DNA from: an uncultured Eubacteriales bacterium
Lineage (GTDB): Bacteria > Bacillota > Clostridia > Lachnospirales > Lachnospiraceae
DNA length: 64,000 bases
Direction: 5' to 3'
NCBI GenBank assembly: GCA_900548855.1
Contig: URMF01000015.1
Coordinates: 1-64,000 of the forward strand
Shown: positions 63,666 to 64,000 of the stretch, piece after piece
How positions within the stretch are numbered: the first letter of the stretch is position 1
How the letters are laid out: the number at the start of each line of letters is the position of its first letter
Program-made: the position numbers and the translations under genes
Notes under the pieces: model-generated
Told to the model about the DNA's origin: nothing
The model's input: the letters and a program-made list of their open reading frames with translations, nothing else
Databases searched by the model: none

Positions 63666-64000
63666 GACCGTTTCCACCTCCCTTTTACCATTCCGTACAA
63701 ATACTTAAATTCCTCCGTCCTGCCGAATACGACCAGAAAAATTCCATTAAAGACAACCGTAATGATCACGATCATCAGCGCAAATTTTGCAATCGTCACC
63801 TGCGGCATCAGCAGATTCTGCAGCGGAATGAGCACTGCCAGCGCAGCTCCGATGACGAGCAGATATTTGATGGACTCCTGAAAATAGGAAATCGCACTTT
63901 TTTCAAAGCAAACCCGATAAATAATGATCGGTTTTGTGATATTTGCAATCAGTCCGGATACGACGGTTCCGATAAACACGCCCACCAGACCGATTTTAAA
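63662..64000 (-). CDS. Flippase-like membrane protein, C-terminal part; gene continues beyond the window
   Basis: The frame is open to the window edge (about 112 residues visible) with three membrane helices: IGTVVSGLIANITKPIIIYR, LLVIGAALAVLIPLQNLL and FALMIVIITVVFNGIFLVV. The pattern and the following basic end resemble C-termini of Wzx-type flippases. It is translationally coupled to the GT11 gene. Confidence 0.65.
   Translation of the reverse strand, partial: FKIGLVGVFIGTVVSGLIANITKPIIIYRVCFEKSAISYFQESIKYLLVIGAALAVLIPLQNLLMPQVTIAKFALMIVIITVVFNGIFLVVFGRTEEFKYLYGMVKGRWKRS

Overview
The window looks like a chromosomal segment of a gut-type Clostridia, most probably Lachnospiraceae. Supporting signs are strong AGGAGG-type ribosome binding sites, AT-rich intergenic DNA, consensus TTGACA/TATAAT promoters, a Spo0A-like response regulator, GltB/GltD, a BspA-type leucine-rich-repeat protein and Roseburia/Blautia-like surface polysaccharide genes. 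No rRNA, tRNA, CRISPR array or insertion sequence was recognised. Most genes lie on the minus strand.

Layout. 1-16 kb: the end of an ABC-2-type permease, a DUF2156 protein, a membrane-anchored unknown, glutamate synthase gltD-gltB, then a cell-envelope group (L,D-transpeptidase with wall-binding repeats, GH5 glycanase with fibronectin-like tail, LytR-CpsA-Psr ligase, glmS). 16-28 kb: a surface-polysaccharide region with glycosyltransferases, a Wzx-type flippase, a polysaccharide pyruvyl transferase paired with an FrhB-like iron-sulfur protein, a large GT-C-like membrane enzyme, two divergent secreted beta-helix proteins and a GtrA protein.

28-51.6 kb, the most interesting part: one long, tightly packed minus-strand operon for a phage-tail-like contractile injection system (eCIS type). 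It has sheath, two tube proteins, LysM adaptor, gp5/VgrG-like spike, PAAR-like DUF4280 tip, gp25, two baseplate-J proteins, a tail-protein-I-like protein, DUF4255, an AAA+ ATPase, a stand-alone DUF4157 protein and a putative papain-like (Cys-His-Asp) effector. No tape-measure or tail-fibre protein was recognised. Instead it carries a transmembrane MORN-repeat protein, a transmembrane kinase-fold protein and a membrane sensor with a degenerate class III cyclase domain, which suggests a membrane-anchored or membrane-sensing machine rather than a freely released one. The tail-chaperone gene ends in what looks like a textbook programmed -1 frameshift signal: an SD-like stimulator, A AAT TTT, and a stem-loop 5 nt downstream. 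This would fuse it to the downstream DUF6760-like reading frame. A sigma-D-like promoter lies about 200 nt upstream of the operon.

51.6-54.7 kb: a regulatory island with a Spo0A-like response regulator and a GHKL histidine kinase, accompanied by two tiny minus-strand reading frames with promoter- or terminator-like signals and by four TGTT repeats at exactly 10-bp spacing. It sits head-to-head with the injection-system operon and is a candidate regulator of it (inference from position only).

54.7-64 kb: a BspA-like surface protein and a secreted subtilisin with an unusual C-terminal metal-binding-like domain, then a second polysaccharide region (rmlC, rmlD, HAD hydrolase, DUF3298-type lipoprotein, alpha-1,2-fucosyltransferase-like GT11, partial flippase). 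Base composition rises abruptly inside rmlD near 59.64 kb and a nuclease-gene remnant follows the HAD gene, so this end appears to be a recombination mosaic.
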